64,000 nt of DNA from Draconibacterium sediminis (GTDB lineage: Bacteria > Bacteroidota > Bacteroidia > Bacteroidales > Prolixibacteraceae), in the NCBI RefSeq assembly GCF_000949475.1, contig NZ_JRHC01000006.1, positions 350,562-414,561 on the forward strand, read 5' to 3'. Below are positions 1 to 9,374 of the stretch, in pieces. The notes beneath the pieces are model-generated. The model made no database searches. It was given only the letters and a program-made list of their open reading frames with translations, and was not told where the DNA came from. The first letter of the stretch is position 1; every line of letters begins with the position of its first letter. Both the position numbers and the translations under genes were made by a program.

Positions 1-1037
1 ATTTTTTTAATATCCTCTGCATTATCGCGTTTGCAAACCAGGGTTGTATTTCCGTCGCGCACAACAATTACATCGTCGAGGCCAACCACAGCAACCAGTC
101 CATCGTCGGTAGACACGTACGAGTTTTTTGCATCCAAGAAGATGGCCTCTCCCATTCCGGCATTGCCATTTTCATCCTTCTTATCGGTTTGATATACCGA
201 CTCCCAGCTCCCCAGGTCATTCCAATCGAAATTTCCTTCAACCAGGTAAATGTTTTTGGCGTGCTCCATAATGCCATAATCAACCGAAATACTCTCAACA
301 GCGCGGTAAATGGAATCAAGCGTTTCAGGATATGAAGGATTGCCCAAATCAGCCTGAATTTTGCGTAAATCTGCATATAACTCCGGGGCAAATTCTTCAA
401 CTGCTTTCAGAAAAACCGATACTTTAAAAACAAATAATCCGCTGTTCCAGTAAAAACCACCTTGTTTCAGGTAATCGGCTGCAGTGGCTTCATCCGGTTT
501 TTCCACAAAACGTTCCACTTTAAACTGCTTTATCTTTTCGTTGCCGGTAATATCTTCGGCAGTTTGTACGTAGCCATAGCCCGTTGCCGGATATGTTGGC
601 GTAATTCCAAGTGTAACAATACCATCGCGTTCGTTAGCAATTTTGGCAGCGGCCAAAACCGTGTCTTCAAACAAAGCAGTATTTGTAATTAAATGATCGG
701 AAGGTGAAACTACCATTACGCCGTCAGGATCTTCGCGTTCGGCATACATCGCCGCCAAACCAATACATGGCAAGGTATTTCTGCCAACCGGCTCGTAAAT
801 CAGGTTTTCTTTGGGTAACATCGGAGTTTGTTCCTCCAATACTTTTGCCTGTGTAGCACTTGAAACTATGTAGATATTTTCTTTTTTGGTGAAAGTTGCA
901 AATCGTTCAATGGTGTCCTGAAGCAGCGATTGTTCGCCAAAAATATTCAGGTATTGTTTTGGTTTTGCCGTTTTACTGCGTGGCCAGAACCGTGTTCCTG
1001 ATCCACCTGCCATGATCAGGGTATAAATCTTATCCAT
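1..1037 (-). CDS. manC: Mannose-1-phosphate guanylyltransferase, partial (C-terminus beyond window)
   Basis: About 345 codons are visible; the gene runs off the left edge without a stop. The protein starts MDKIYTLIMAGGSGTRFWP, the nucleotidyltransferase signature with the GGSGTRFWP nucleotide-binding loop, followed by KPKQYL. Other family landmarks are VVSPSDHLI near residue 110, a VEKPD segment and FYWNSGLFVF near residue 190. The family makes GDP-mannose from mannose-1-phosphate and GTP in the cytoplasm, for polysaccharide and glycan synthesis. The start is the ATG at 1035-1037. About 220 bp separate it from the lyase cluster upstream on the same strand, so it is probably a separate transcription unit that marks the end of the cluster. 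I see no clear TAnnTTTG promoter in that gap. Confidence 0.9.
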   Translation of the reverse strand, partial: MDKIYTLIMAGGSGTRFWPRSKTAKPKQYLNIFGEQSLLQDTIERFATFTKKENIYIVSSATQAKVLEEQTPMLPKENLIYEPVGRNTLPCIGLAAMYAEREDPDGVMVVSPSDHLITNTALFEDTVLAAAKIANERDGIVTLGITPTYPATGYGYVQTAEDITGNEKIKQFKVERFVEKPDEATAADYLKQGGFYWNSGLFVFKVSVFLKAVEEFAPELYADLRKIQADLGNPSYPETLDSIYRAVESISVDYGIMEHAKNIYLVEGNFDWNDLGSWESVYQTDKKDENGNAGMGEAIFLDAKNSYVSTDDGLVAVVGLDDVIVVRDGNTTLVCKRDNAEDIKK

Positions 1038-1189
1038 ATTACTAAAAATTAAAAATACGGATGAAAATACGAATCTAAAATTACTTCGCTAGTAAACAAT
1101 GGTAATTTCTGCTGATTTTTTTGTTAAGAAAATTCTCAGGCGCTACTTACAACCTCACTAAATTTTAAACACAACAGCTAATTCGAATC

Positions 1190-1300
1190 CTATTTCGCGG
1201 CTTTTTGTTCTTCAATTAACTGTTGAACATCCTTCAATAACGACTCTATATCACCTTTATTGAACCGGTTCACTAAGCAACCACAATAGCGGATTCCTAA
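1190..1300 (-). pseudogene. Orphan coding-like tail in another frame after the alginate-lyase-like gene
   Basis: In the frame +1 to the alginate-lyase-like gene, the minus strand reads on past that gene's stop and ends ...NRFNKGDIESLLKDVQQ, LIEEQKAAK and a TAG at 1190-1192. The composition (amphipathic, Glu/Lys/Gln-rich helix) is that of a normal protein C-terminus, unlike the surrounding non-coding DNA. The frame has no upstream ATG; a TAA closes it a few codons further up, and a GTG is the only possible start. It could be the remains of a deleted gene, or the true C-terminus of the lyase after a frameshift. No function can be assigned. Confidence 0.35.
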
Positions 1301-2459
1301 TGGGTAAATTCCGGATTACTTCCTGGGTTTTAGGATAACCTTCCAATGTTTTCCACAACTCGATGTATTCCTTTTTCTGATAGGCTTTTTCGGCAAAAAG
1401 CAAAAACGGATGCCGAACCGGCCATTCTTCCCAGTACATTACATCGGGCTGCAAAGGCCACGAGGACTTGTCCATAACAAAGGGAAACAAATATTCAGCT
1501 CCCAACTCCAGGTTTTTACCGTCTGCCGTACTAAATTCATAAAGATTGTTGTTTTCATCACTCAGAATCTCAGCAGTGGTAAAAAACGCGTCGAGGTTAA
1601 ACAATGAATATCCATAGGGTTTGGTACGTTCCAGTTCCAATGGAAACGATCCGTTCTCTCCCATTTGATTTGGAAGCAGAATTTCCTTAAAACGATCACG
1701 GCACATTTTCAGTACCTTTTCATTATCGGTTAACCGGGCAAAAGCAGCAACCTGCATCATCCAGCAAGTGGCGTGGTTATTTTTGGTATTCATTTCGTCC
1801 AAACCATACGGGTGAGTGGTCAGCCACTGAACAAACTCATCAAACCACGCCTTAATCTGATTAATTTTCTCCTGATCAACAGCACTGTTTTGCTCCAGAA
1901 TCTCAACCGAGCGCGCTACTTCAATTAAATGAATGGCATCGATAATTCCGATACCCCGCCCGGTAACCCGTCCTTTTATGGCTTGTACATAAAGTAAACT
2001 TGGATTCATCCTGGTTTCAGGATTTACAAACCAGGCTTCCAAATGTTTGAGCGAAGCCGCTGCAAATCTCTTATCGCCGGTGAGCAGATAAGCCGATGTT
2101 TCACGTCCTAGAATCTGGCTAAAACGAATCATCGCCAGCCGGTGCGCAACAAAATTGTCGGGATTCGTTTGACCGTCGCGGCGAATATACGGCCCATCCG
2201 GATTTTCCGGATCAGGCCACCAGTAGTCGCCCTCGGAGTAAAAATCGTGTGGTCCGCCGGCACTGCGTTCACAAACAGTAGCGGTTACTGTAAGCGGCAA
2301 ACTATCTAAATATTCCGTTGCCGTTTTAATGATGTACTGCTGCTCCGTTTCTGCAATGTACGGTACTTGCTTTTTCTGTGAGCAGGATAGCCCGAACATA
2401 CAAACGAAGAGAAGCAAAATCACAGTGTTTGCTTTATAATAGTTGGTTTGTTGCTGCAT
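1257..2459 (-). CDS. Alginate_lyase-family (PF05426; PL38/PL5-like) lipoprotein
   Basis: 400 residues. The N-terminus has a hydrophobic stretch ending in a lipobox (FGLSC, Cys about residue 26), so it should be a lipoprotein of the outer membrane or periplasm. The conserved SAGGPHDFYSEGDYWWPDPE block near residue 70 is typical of the Alginate_lyase (PF05426) alpha/alpha-toroid fold. Candidate active-site elements are the NNHATCWM motif (Asn-His) and the Tyr in YGYSLFN. Family members cleave polyuronates by beta-elimination; PL38 members are reported to act on glucuronan. It is the last gene of the cluster, 23 bp after the heparinase-like gene, so co-transcription is likely. Substrate is inferred from context only: a uronic-acid-containing, sulfated polysaccharide. 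Confidence 0.8.
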   Translation of the reverse strand: MQQQTNYYKANTVILLLFVCMFGLSCSQKKQVPYIAETEQQYIIKTATEYLDSLPLTVTATVCERSAGGPHDFYSEGDYWWPDPENPDGPYIRRDGQTNPDNFVAHRLAMIRFSQILGRETSAYLLTGDKRFAAASLKHLEAWFVNPETRMNPSLLYVQAIKGRVTGRGIGIIDAIHLIEVARSVEILEQNSAVDQEKINQIKAWFDEFVQWLTTHPYGLDEMNTKNNHATCWMMQVAAFARLTDNEKVLKMCRDRFKEILLPNQMGENGSFPLELERTKPYGYSLFNLDAFFTTAEILSDENNNLYEFSTADGKNLELGAEYLFPFVMDKSSWPLQPDVMYWEEWPVRHPFLLFAEKAYQKKEYIELWKTLEGYPKTQEVIRNLPIRNPLLWLLSEPVQ

Positions 2460-2482
2460 TTACAATGAATTGGATTACTGTA

Positions 2483-4411
2483 CTAAATCTTTGTAATTAC
2501 TACCTGGTCTTTACCTTTTACTTTCGGATTTTTGTACTCCAGAATGATCCGGGTAATCACATCCCAATACCTTTTTAAACCTTTATCGGTTACAGGAATC
2601 ACCTCAACTTTAGGAGTAAAAAGTTTTGTATCATATTTCATTTGAAGCGTAAACTCGTCTCCAGCCAGATTGATGGTACCATCACCGTTATCGCTTACCT
2701 TTCCTGATGTGATAAAATTCAAGCTGGTAGGTTTATCTGTTAGTTCTTCCAGCTCGTAAGAATTGGAAACAGTAAATTTCTTTCCCCTGTCCAAACGATA
2801 AGTGCGCACCCATTTTTTTACTTGTGCTTCTTTAGGATAGGCACCGGCGATATCGGTAGAAAAAATTGCTTTTTTTGAATCGGCACTAAAAGTAGAATTC
2901 TTCGCTTCATAGTTCCGGCCTTCTTTCTGATCAACACCATTTATTTTTGGCAACTGATGATAGCCCGATTGCATGGTCCATATCTCATATCTTCTGCTAC
3001 TAAACGTTTTTGCGGTATAGGTTTCGCGGCCTATGTCTACCAAACAGGGTTTGCCATCGAAGTACAAAACAAAAGATCCCAAATCGTTGTGGTTGTGGCT
3101 TTCAGCATTGTGTCCGCCTTTAGCTGCAAAGTAAAACCCATCGGTTGAGCCAGCCATATCGCGCGCACCTGCCACTTGTGTTTCAGGCAGCCAGAAATCG
3201 CTGATCAATGCATTTTCAGCTTCTACATCCGCAATCTCTTTTAAAAACATTAGTTGCATAATCTGCTCATCCACTTTTCCTCCCGGAGGTTTAACTCCCC
3301 AGTCTTGTTTTTCGGCGAGAAATGCGCCAAACTTCTGCATAACAGGGTCGCCAATATCTTTTCCATAACTGTAAATTATCTGTGGTCGGCCTCCCGTTGT
3401 AGCATCGGCATCGGCAAAATTCACAAAATACGGGTAATTTACGTAGGCTTTATAAATATAATTCCCCATGTTCCTGATGAGCTGATTATCGAAAACATCG
3501 AATTTGCCATTGGTAGCACGTTTTAAAAGATCGAGGTTTTGATAAAGAGAAGCGCCTGCCCTGCCCCAATACGAAGGGCCCTCATCGCAACCGCCATCAT
3601 TCGGGTAAACATTTATAAACTGATCGAGCGACCGTACCACTTTGTCCACCCCGGCAATTTTCTTATCCTGATCGTCTTCCAGAATTAAAATCGAAGTAAG
3701 TATATTATGGTTGGTCCATGGATTCCAGTTGTTAACATCGCGGCTTCCATCAAGCCCCTGCCACCAGAAATCATTGCGTTCGTAGTACGGAATCACCGCC
3801 TTTTTCATGATTTCATCTTTCAGGCGTTTCGCGATAAGCGGATGCACCTTATCAAATTCATCTTTAAACAAAAACCAGGTCCACGAAAGGATATTGGAGA
3901 TTTCGCCAACCCCTAAATCAATAGTTGGTTCATCGGCATCGGGCAAACCATGTGGCGCTTTTTGCGACGTTAGATGCGCCGACCATCCCCACCAGGTTTG
4001 TTCGCTATAATACCAAACGCCGTTAATTATTTGGTCAATAAAACGTCCTTGCCCTTCTGTAAGCTCCGCCATTACCGAAGCCACTAATGCAGCGCGTGGT
4101 GCGGAATAGGCTTCCTGCCTACGATCGCCCGAACGAATTATCTCGAGATAATCGGTTGCTTTAACCACCGGCCAATCATAATCAAGATATTCTTCTCCTT
4201 CCTTAATATAGGCCGTCCGGATTTCCTCCGGTAAATTATTCCAGAAATCTCTGCTTTTATAAGTAGGAAAATCCAGGTCTGAAAAATCCTCTATAAGTAC
4301 TTTTTCTATTCCAACTACACTTGCTTCTTTTTGAAGGATGTCTCTTTTTTCTTTTGAAAAACTGCTCATAACTAAGCTGCTGAAAAGAAAAAGAATAAAT
4401 AGTTTTTTCAT
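2483..4411 (-). CDS. Heparinase II/III-family polysaccharide lyase
   Basis: 642 residues with a signal peptide (MKKLFILFLFSSLVMSSFS). The N-terminal two thirds look like an alpha/alpha toroid, with NNWNPWTNHNIL near residue 235 and a DEGPSYWGRAG block near residue 280. The C-terminal part has the heparinase II/III motif SHNHNDLGSFVLYFDGKP near residue 440 (PF07940). The Asn/His of TNHN, the Tyr of SYWGR and the His of SHNHND fit the usual catalytic set of these lyases, which break uronic-acid linkages by beta-elimination in the periplasm. It lies 68 bp downstream of the sulfatase-rhamnosidase gene and 23 bp upstream of the alginate-lyase-like gene. The exact CAZy family cannot be fixed by eye. 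Confidence 0.85.
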   Translation of the reverse strand: MKKLFILFLFSSLVMSSFSKEKRDILQKEASVVGIEKVLIEDFSDLDFPTYKSRDFWNNLPEEIRTAYIKEGEEYLDYDWPVVKATDYLEIIRSGDRRQEAYSAPRAALVASVMAELTEGQGRFIDQIINGVWYYSEQTWWGWSAHLTSQKAPHGLPDADEPTIDLGVGEISNILSWTWFLFKDEFDKVHPLIAKRLKDEIMKKAVIPYYERNDFWWQGLDGSRDVNNWNPWTNHNILTSILILEDDQDKKIAGVDKVVRSLDQFINVYPNDGGCDEGPSYWGRAGASLYQNLDLLKRATNGKFDVFDNQLIRNMGNYIYKAYVNYPYFVNFADADATTGGRPQIIYSYGKDIGDPVMQKFGAFLAEKQDWGVKPPGGKVDEQIMQLMFLKEIADVEAENALISDFWLPETQVAGARDMAGSTDGFYFAAKGGHNAESHNHNDLGSFVLYFDGKPCLVDIGRETYTAKTFSSRRYEIWTMQSGYHQLPKINGVDQKEGRNYEAKNSTFSADSKKAIFSTDIAGAYPKEAQVKKWVRTYRLDRGKKFTVSNSYELEELTDKPTSLNFITSGKVSDNGDGTINLAGDEFTLQMKYDTKLFTPKVEVIPVTDKGLKRYWDVITRIILEYKNPKVKGKDQVVITKI

Positions 4412-4479
4412 GATTATCAGGTTTTAGTTTTTGTATGGTTCGTATACTTGTGACAAATATTCTCGTTCAACCTTCAGAT

Positions 4480-7400
4480 TTAAAAGGAATTGATCCGTAT
4501 TAAAATTTCGTTTTCTCCCGGTGCCAGACGCATTGATCCAAACGACAGATTCACGGTTTGCCCGTTAAGACTCACCTCCGCATTTTCAGGAAAATCAGTT
4601 TTAAACTCACCAACCATGTTTGCCGGTAATTCAATTACGTATTTCGACAAACGATTATTTACCTTTTCATATTTACCTTGAATGGGGCCTTTTATCGTCG
4701 GCACTTTAATGGAACTAAATTCCAGATTAGCCAGTTGAGGGTGTATAGTTGCCACTCCAAATCCCGGTGTTTTGGGCTGAATCCCCCACATGTTTCGGGC
4801 AACAATGTTTGCAGGAGCCGCTCCCCAGGCGTGGTTCCAGTCGGAATTAGGTTTGTACTTCATGTCCCAGGCTTCCATTGTAATAGTTGATCCCACTTTT
4901 ATCATATTGTACCAACTTCGATCGTGTGTGGCAGTCATCAACTCCAGACCATAATCAGCCGCTCCGGCATTGTAAACCGCTTCCATCAGATACTGAGCGC
5001 CGTATACGCTGCATGCCATGCCGCGGGTTTTCATATAATCAGCTACCGACTCTTTATACTCATCAGGAACCACACCAAATGCCAAAGGAAACATGTTGGC
5101 ATGTACGGAACCATGGTCTGTCCCGATTCCATCGGTATAGTATCCCTTTTCCTTGTTGTATAATTTTTGATTGATTGATTTTTTAACTTTCGCAGCCCTT
5201 AGTTTAAAATCGAGCGCTTCTTCGGTTTTTCCCAATAACTGCGCAAATTCAGCCATAATTTCCATATTTCGGTAGTACATGGAATTAATGACCGTATTAA
5301 CCGGACGAAAAACAAAACCATCGTCTTCTCCCATTGTTCCCCATCCTCCGGCCTGAGGCCAGTCAACAATATCGCGAACACGTTGGGTAGTATCTGCAAA
5401 TCCGAGCTGAGCCATTACTTCACCGTTCAGTTTTGGCGATTTGGTGCTAATAAAACCATCCTCATCGTCAAGCATCATTAGTGTTTTATATTTCAACGGC
5501 TCGTAATATTTTTCAATAAGCTCGGTATTTCCGGTGTACATGTAATCCTGATAAAAGAGCAGTGCTACATGCAGTTGCCATTCGGTTGGCCATGTGGGAA
5601 AATCCATAAAATATTCGATGGTCTTTCGGGCAATAGCATATTCATTATCCACCGAATAATGACTCAACTGATTCAGATAAGCATCGGCTTCATACGGTAT
5701 TCGTTCGCGATCTCCATCCACATAGTAACCCGCAAACGAAGTTGCTTTTTGCGAGTATTTACATAATTCCCATACCTGATTTAAGATATCGTTTGAACAA
5801 GTAAACGAGCTTGTTTGATCGTTGAAATAAGTAAAATAAGCCACCTGAGTTAAATCTCCGGATTCCAAATCTTCAGCCCCTTCTATTTCAACATACCGGA
5901 AAGGCATTATCACCGGAAATGAATCGGGCAAAGCCACGGCAACCGACTTCGTATTTCGCTCGTCAGGAACAAGTTCAATCTGGTATTCTGATATTCCGGG
6001 CCTAACATCTAGTTGTAATTCCGCAAAACGAATGGTACCGCCGGGTTCACGATCAATTTTTCCATCTGAAAGTTTCTCCCCTAACCGGATCTTCAACGTC
6101 TGTTCTTTTTTAGGCGAATAATTTAAACAAAGCGTTCCGAAAGCAGCTTTCCCAAAATCAGCAAAATAACTTCCATCTGCATTCTTTATCAAAGCATCGG
6201 GTTTTATCTTTTCCACCAAAAACCAATTACCCGAAGATATTTTATCGCCAAATGTTCCTGTTGTAAATTCCTGAACTGGCGAGTATTCCGACAAGCGGTT
6301 GTCTATGTCATAAATCCGTACTTTCCAAAAATAAGTTTGATTTTCCTTTAGCGGATCGCAGTCAGGCTCAACGTTTGCCGACTGACTGCCGGCTACGCGG
6401 CCACTATCCCAAATATCGCCAATATTGTTGTCGATATTTTCTCTGGTTGATGCTAGTAGCACCTGGTAAGCTTTCTGCGTAACAGCATCTTCGGGGATCA
6501 TCCATCCAAACTCGGGTTTACTGTCGATAATCCTTGCAAATTTCGGTTCACGAATCAGTTCCACTGTTAATCCAAACGGCACTCCTGATAAAGGACCTTT
6601 GTATCGCTGAACAAGCTCATCGTTTTTTGTCCGTAGTTCCTGCAGTACTTTATTATACTTTGCATCCTTTGCCAAATTCGTTGTTTCTTTTGGATCGTCT
6701 TTCAGCGAATACAATTCTTCAACTGTTTTATTGTTGATGTAGCGCAGGTATTTCCAGTCTTTTGTACGCACTCCTTCGCTGGGAGGAATATTTGCAAATT
6801 CCCAAAGGTGTTCAATAAGAACCGTGTCGCGATTCAGCGATTTTTCCTTTCCGGAAACTACCGGAATCAGACTCTTGCCCTGATAAATATCGGGTGCTTT
6901 TATACCGGCCAGATCGAGAATAGTTGCGGGGATATCAATATTCAGCGCCATTTCCGATATATCGCGGTGTTTCTTCACGCGCGGATCATAAACAATCATT
7001 GGCACTCGTACCGAATTATCGTACATCAGCCATTTTCCGGCCAGTTGTCGTTCTCCCAAAAACTGCCCGTTATCGCCCATCAAAATAATTACTGTATTTT
7101 TTTCGAGTCCTTTCTCTTTTAATTTTTCCCTGATTTTTGCGATTTCAAGGTCAATACCATTAATCATTCGATAGTACCCTTTTACACTGTGTTGGTACTT
7201 TTCGGGCGTATCGTATCGCCAGTGCCAGCGCGTGCGGTTAAAACCTTGTCGAACCGCTTCAGGCAAGGAATTGAAATACTTATCGTCGGCCAGTTCAGGA
7301 GCAGGCATTTCCATATTTTGATACAACTTTCCGGGCTCCTCCTGCCAGAAATACTGTTCGGGAGCGTTATCATGGGCATGTGGTGCACTGAAACTCAACG

Positions 7401-7980
7401 ACAAACAAAAAGGTTTTTCTGCCGGAGCCTGATCGATAAAATCAAGGGCTTTCTGGCCTGTATAACGGGTAAGGTGAACCGTATCACCATCCAGTGTTTT
7501 ATAATAATAGCCCCTGTAATCAGGAAAGCTGTTGTTACGGTCGTAATCTTCAATTACATCGAACATCTTTTCTTTTCCCTGAAAATTCACTCCGAACTTG
7601 CCAAAAAAACCGTTATAATACCCGGCTTCTTTTAACAGCTTCGGATAGGCGGTTTCCATTAATTCGTTACGTATCGGGCCGGTTTGAAAAGTGTATTTAT
7701 GCGTACGTTCATGCACCCCACTAAAAATACTCGCTCGACTTGCAGAACAAATTGGAGTAGTCACCATTGCCTGCGAAAAATAAACCCCATTTTCGGCCAG
7801 TTTATCCATCTCCGGAGTTTGTATGATCTTATTCCCGGCATACCCCAGGGCACTCCAGCGCTGATCATCGGTGAGAATAAAAATAATATTTGGCTTCTGT
7901 GTTGTTTGTGCAAAAATGCACAAGCCATTCAGAAAAAATCCAATCAGTAAAATCAACTTCATCCAGGAAATTTTAAACAT
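4480..7980 (-). CDS. Bimodular sulfatase (S1) - GH78 alpha-L-rhamnosidase fusion
   Basis: 1166 residues. After a signal peptide the first ~470 residues are a type I sulfatase: NIIFILTDDQ with metal-binding Asp pair, the formylglycine motif CSASR (Cys78-Arg82) and ILMGDNGQFLGERQ. From about residue 490 comes an Ig/fn3-like rhamnosidase N-terminal region, then the GH78 catalytic barrel with VDGDRERIPYEADAYLNQ near residue 750, PTEWQLH near 800 and TMEAWD near 1035, and a terminal beta-sandwich. Together the modules would remove sulfate from rhamnose and then cleave it from oligosaccharides. A comparable S1-GH78 enzyme is known in the Formosa agariphila ulvan locus. The ATG lies 2 bp after the stop of the upstream propeller gene; Met7 is an alternative start. 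The Ala in CxAxR replaces the more common Pro. Confidence 0.9.
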   Translation of the reverse strand: MFKISWMKLILLIGFFLNGLCIFAQTTQKPNIIFILTDDQRWSALGYAGNKIIQTPEMDKLAENGVYFSQAMVTTPICSASRASIFSGVHERTHKYTFQTGPIRNELMETAYPKLLKEAGYYNGFFGKFGVNFQGKEKMFDVIEDYDRNNSFPDYRGYYYKTLDGDTVHLTRYTGQKALDFIDQAPAEKPFCLSLSFSAPHAHDNAPEQYFWQEEPGKLYQNMEMPAPELADDKYFNSLPEAVRQGFNRTRWHWRYDTPEKYQHSVKGYYRMINGIDLEIAKIREKLKEKGLEKNTVIILMGDNGQFLGERQLAGKWLMYDNSVRVPMIVYDPRVKKHRDISEMALNIDIPATILDLAGIKAPDIYQGKSLIPVVSGKEKSLNRDTVLIEHLWEFANIPPSEGVRTKDWKYLRYINNKTVEELYSLKDDPKETTNLAKDAKYNKVLQELRTKNDELVQRYKGPLSGVPFGLTVELIREPKFARIIDSKPEFGWMIPEDAVTQKAYQVLLASTRENIDNNIGDIWDSGRVAGSQSANVEPDCDPLKENQTYFWKVRIYDIDNRLSEYSPVQEFTTGTFGDKISSGNWFLVEKIKPDALIKNADGSYFADFGKAAFGTLCLNYSPKKEQTLKIRLGEKLSDGKIDREPGGTIRFAELQLDVRPGISEYQIELVPDERNTKSVAVALPDSFPVIMPFRYVEIEGAEDLESGDLTQVAYFTYFNDQTSSFTCSNDILNQVWELCKYSQKATSFAGYYVDGDRERIPYEADAYLNQLSHYSVDNEYAIARKTIEYFMDFPTWPTEWQLHVALLFYQDYMYTGNTELIEKYYEPLKYKTLMMLDDEDGFISTKSPKLNGEVMAQLGFADTTQRVRDIVDWPQAGGWGTMGEDDGFVFRPVNTVINSMYYRNMEIMAEFAQLLGKTEEALDFKLRAAKVKKSINQKLYNKEKGYYTDGIGTDHGSVHANMFPLAFGVVPDEYKESVADYMKTRGMACSVYGAQYLMEAVYNAGAADYGLELMTATHDRSWYNMIKVGSTITMEAWDMKYKPNSDWNHAWGAAPANIVARNMWGIQPKTPGFGVATIHPQLANLEFSSIKVPTIKGPIQGKYEKVNNRLSKYVIELPANMVGEFKTDFPENAEVSLNGQTVNLSFGSMRLAPGENEILIRINSF

Positions 7981-7982
7981 GT

Positions 7983-9371
7983 TTAGTAAACTTTTACAGG
8001 TTTTTCGTAATCATCTTTCATTTGGTATGGCAATTTCCAAATATTACCGTCAAAATCGCCAAAATATATTTCAGACTTGCTGAATTCATGCGAATGTCCA
8101 TCGGCCCAAAAGTAACAAAACGGCGCCTTACAATTAACCGGCTTTCGTACGTAAGAATGGCTCATTACACTGTTTTCCGTCAGTTGGCGCTCTATCGCCC
8201 AGGTTTGCCCTGAATCATCCGAAACCCAAACAGCCAGTTCTCCGCCAACTCCCCATTTTTGTGGCCCGGGTTCGGTAGGTCCAACAACCTTCCAAGTATT
8301 GCCTTGTATAAACAGACTTCCCATATCGTAGTTGTGATCCGACTCCGTTACCCGAAATGTTTGCCAATGTGCTCCGTTCCATTTGGTAACACACCATTCA
8401 TACGGCTCGCTTACGCTGCCCGGTTCGTGCCCCGAACTTCTGATATAAAGACATGCCGGATTACCATCGTTATCGAAAGCCATATCTTTTAGGTATAAAT
8501 TTTTGTTTTGTGATGCATAGTCGACAACACGTGCCGGCGATGTTATATCAGTAAGCGGGATATCCAATTTGATACCATCAACTGTCGTCCAGCTTTTCCC
8601 CAGATCTCCGGTTTGCACATAGTATAAATCAGTTCGTTTATCTACATCACCGTTAGGATGCCGGTTAAAAAAGGTTCCCAAAACTTTTCCGTTATAACAA
8701 TTACTTGTTTGGTAATGTCCCGATTTTTCTCCTTTGTTTACAGGAATGGCAGCCAACATTTTATCTTCTGTCCAGTTTTTACCGTCACTGCTCGATTCGA
8801 AATAAAGCTGACGAACTCCCGTATATTTGGTAAAAAAATGAAAATAGCCAAAATCAGTATTCCATGGTTGTGGATAGGTCATTTCTTCCTCGGTAATTTT
8901 CTCGAATTCATCAATACTTAAAGGTTTTGTACTACGGTACTTAACCCCCATTCGATGCCGGCCCCGACCACTGACAAATACCCATATATAATCCTCATCA
9001 TCAATCATAATTGATGGATTGTCGTGCGGATCGTTTACGCCATCTTTATCGCAGACGATAGTTGGTTTGGCCACCGTACCCGTTTTGTGATCATATTCTC
9101 CGATCATACATAGCAGGTGGCGCTCATTTTCCGAAGTAGTTCCACCATATACAAAAAACGTTTTGTTTGCTTTTTCAGAATAAATGGCCAGAGGAACGTG
9201 TTTGGCCGTGTAGGTTCCCAATGCGCCGGAGTATTTATCACCAGCCGCATATTTTTGTCCCAACTCAAACCAAATAGCCCGGTAACCATCCACTTTTTTG
9301 CTCGAGAAAGACTGCGCATTCCCCCAAAAAAACAGCGTCGTAAATATCAGGCTTAGAATAATCTTTAGCAT
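7983..9371 (-). CDS. BNR_4-type beta-propeller protein, secreted, activity unknown
   Basis: 462 residues with a signal peptide (LIFTTLFFWGNAQS). The pattern of repeated Asp-box-like and beta-strand units (SSSDGKNWTE, DLGKSWTT, DDSGQTWAI) indicates a sialidase-like or BNR_4 propeller. The DDEDYIWVFVSGRGRHR block occupies the place where PL24/PL25 ulvan lyases carry DxDGxxHLxGNMH, but the catalytic His pair is missing. It could be a divergent lyase, a glycosidase acting on the same substrate, or a binding protein. It lies between a heparinase-like gene (3 bp) and the sulfatase-GH78 gene (2 bp), so it should be translated from the same message and work on the same glycan. Confidence 0.7.
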   Translation of the reverse strand: MLKIILSLIFTTLFFWGNAQSFSSKKVDGYRAIWFELGQKYAAGDKYSGALGTYTAKHVPLAIYSEKANKTFFVYGGTTSENERHLLCMIGEYDHKTGTVAKPTIVCDKDGVNDPHDNPSIMIDDEDYIWVFVSGRGRHRMGVKYRSTKPLSIDEFEKITEEEMTYPQPWNTDFGYFHFFTKYTGVRQLYFESSSDGKNWTEDKMLAAIPVNKGEKSGHYQTSNCYNGKVLGTFFNRHPNGDVDKRTDLYYVQTGDLGKSWTTVDGIKLDIPLTDITSPARVVDYASQNKNLYLKDMAFDNDGNPACLYIRSSGHEPGSVSEPYEWCVTKWNGAHWQTFRVTESDHNYDMGSLFIQGNTWKVVGPTEPGPQKWGVGGELAVWVSDDSGQTWAIERQLTENSVMSHSYVRKPVNCKAPFCYFWADGHSHEFSKSEIYFGDFDGNIWKLPYQMKDDYEKPVKVY

Positions 9372-9374
9372 CTT

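Noticed and set aside
7189..7635. 148-residue plus-strand frame inside the sulfatase module
   Set aside because: Antisense shadow of a gene with clear sulfatase motifs; no protein-like features of its own.
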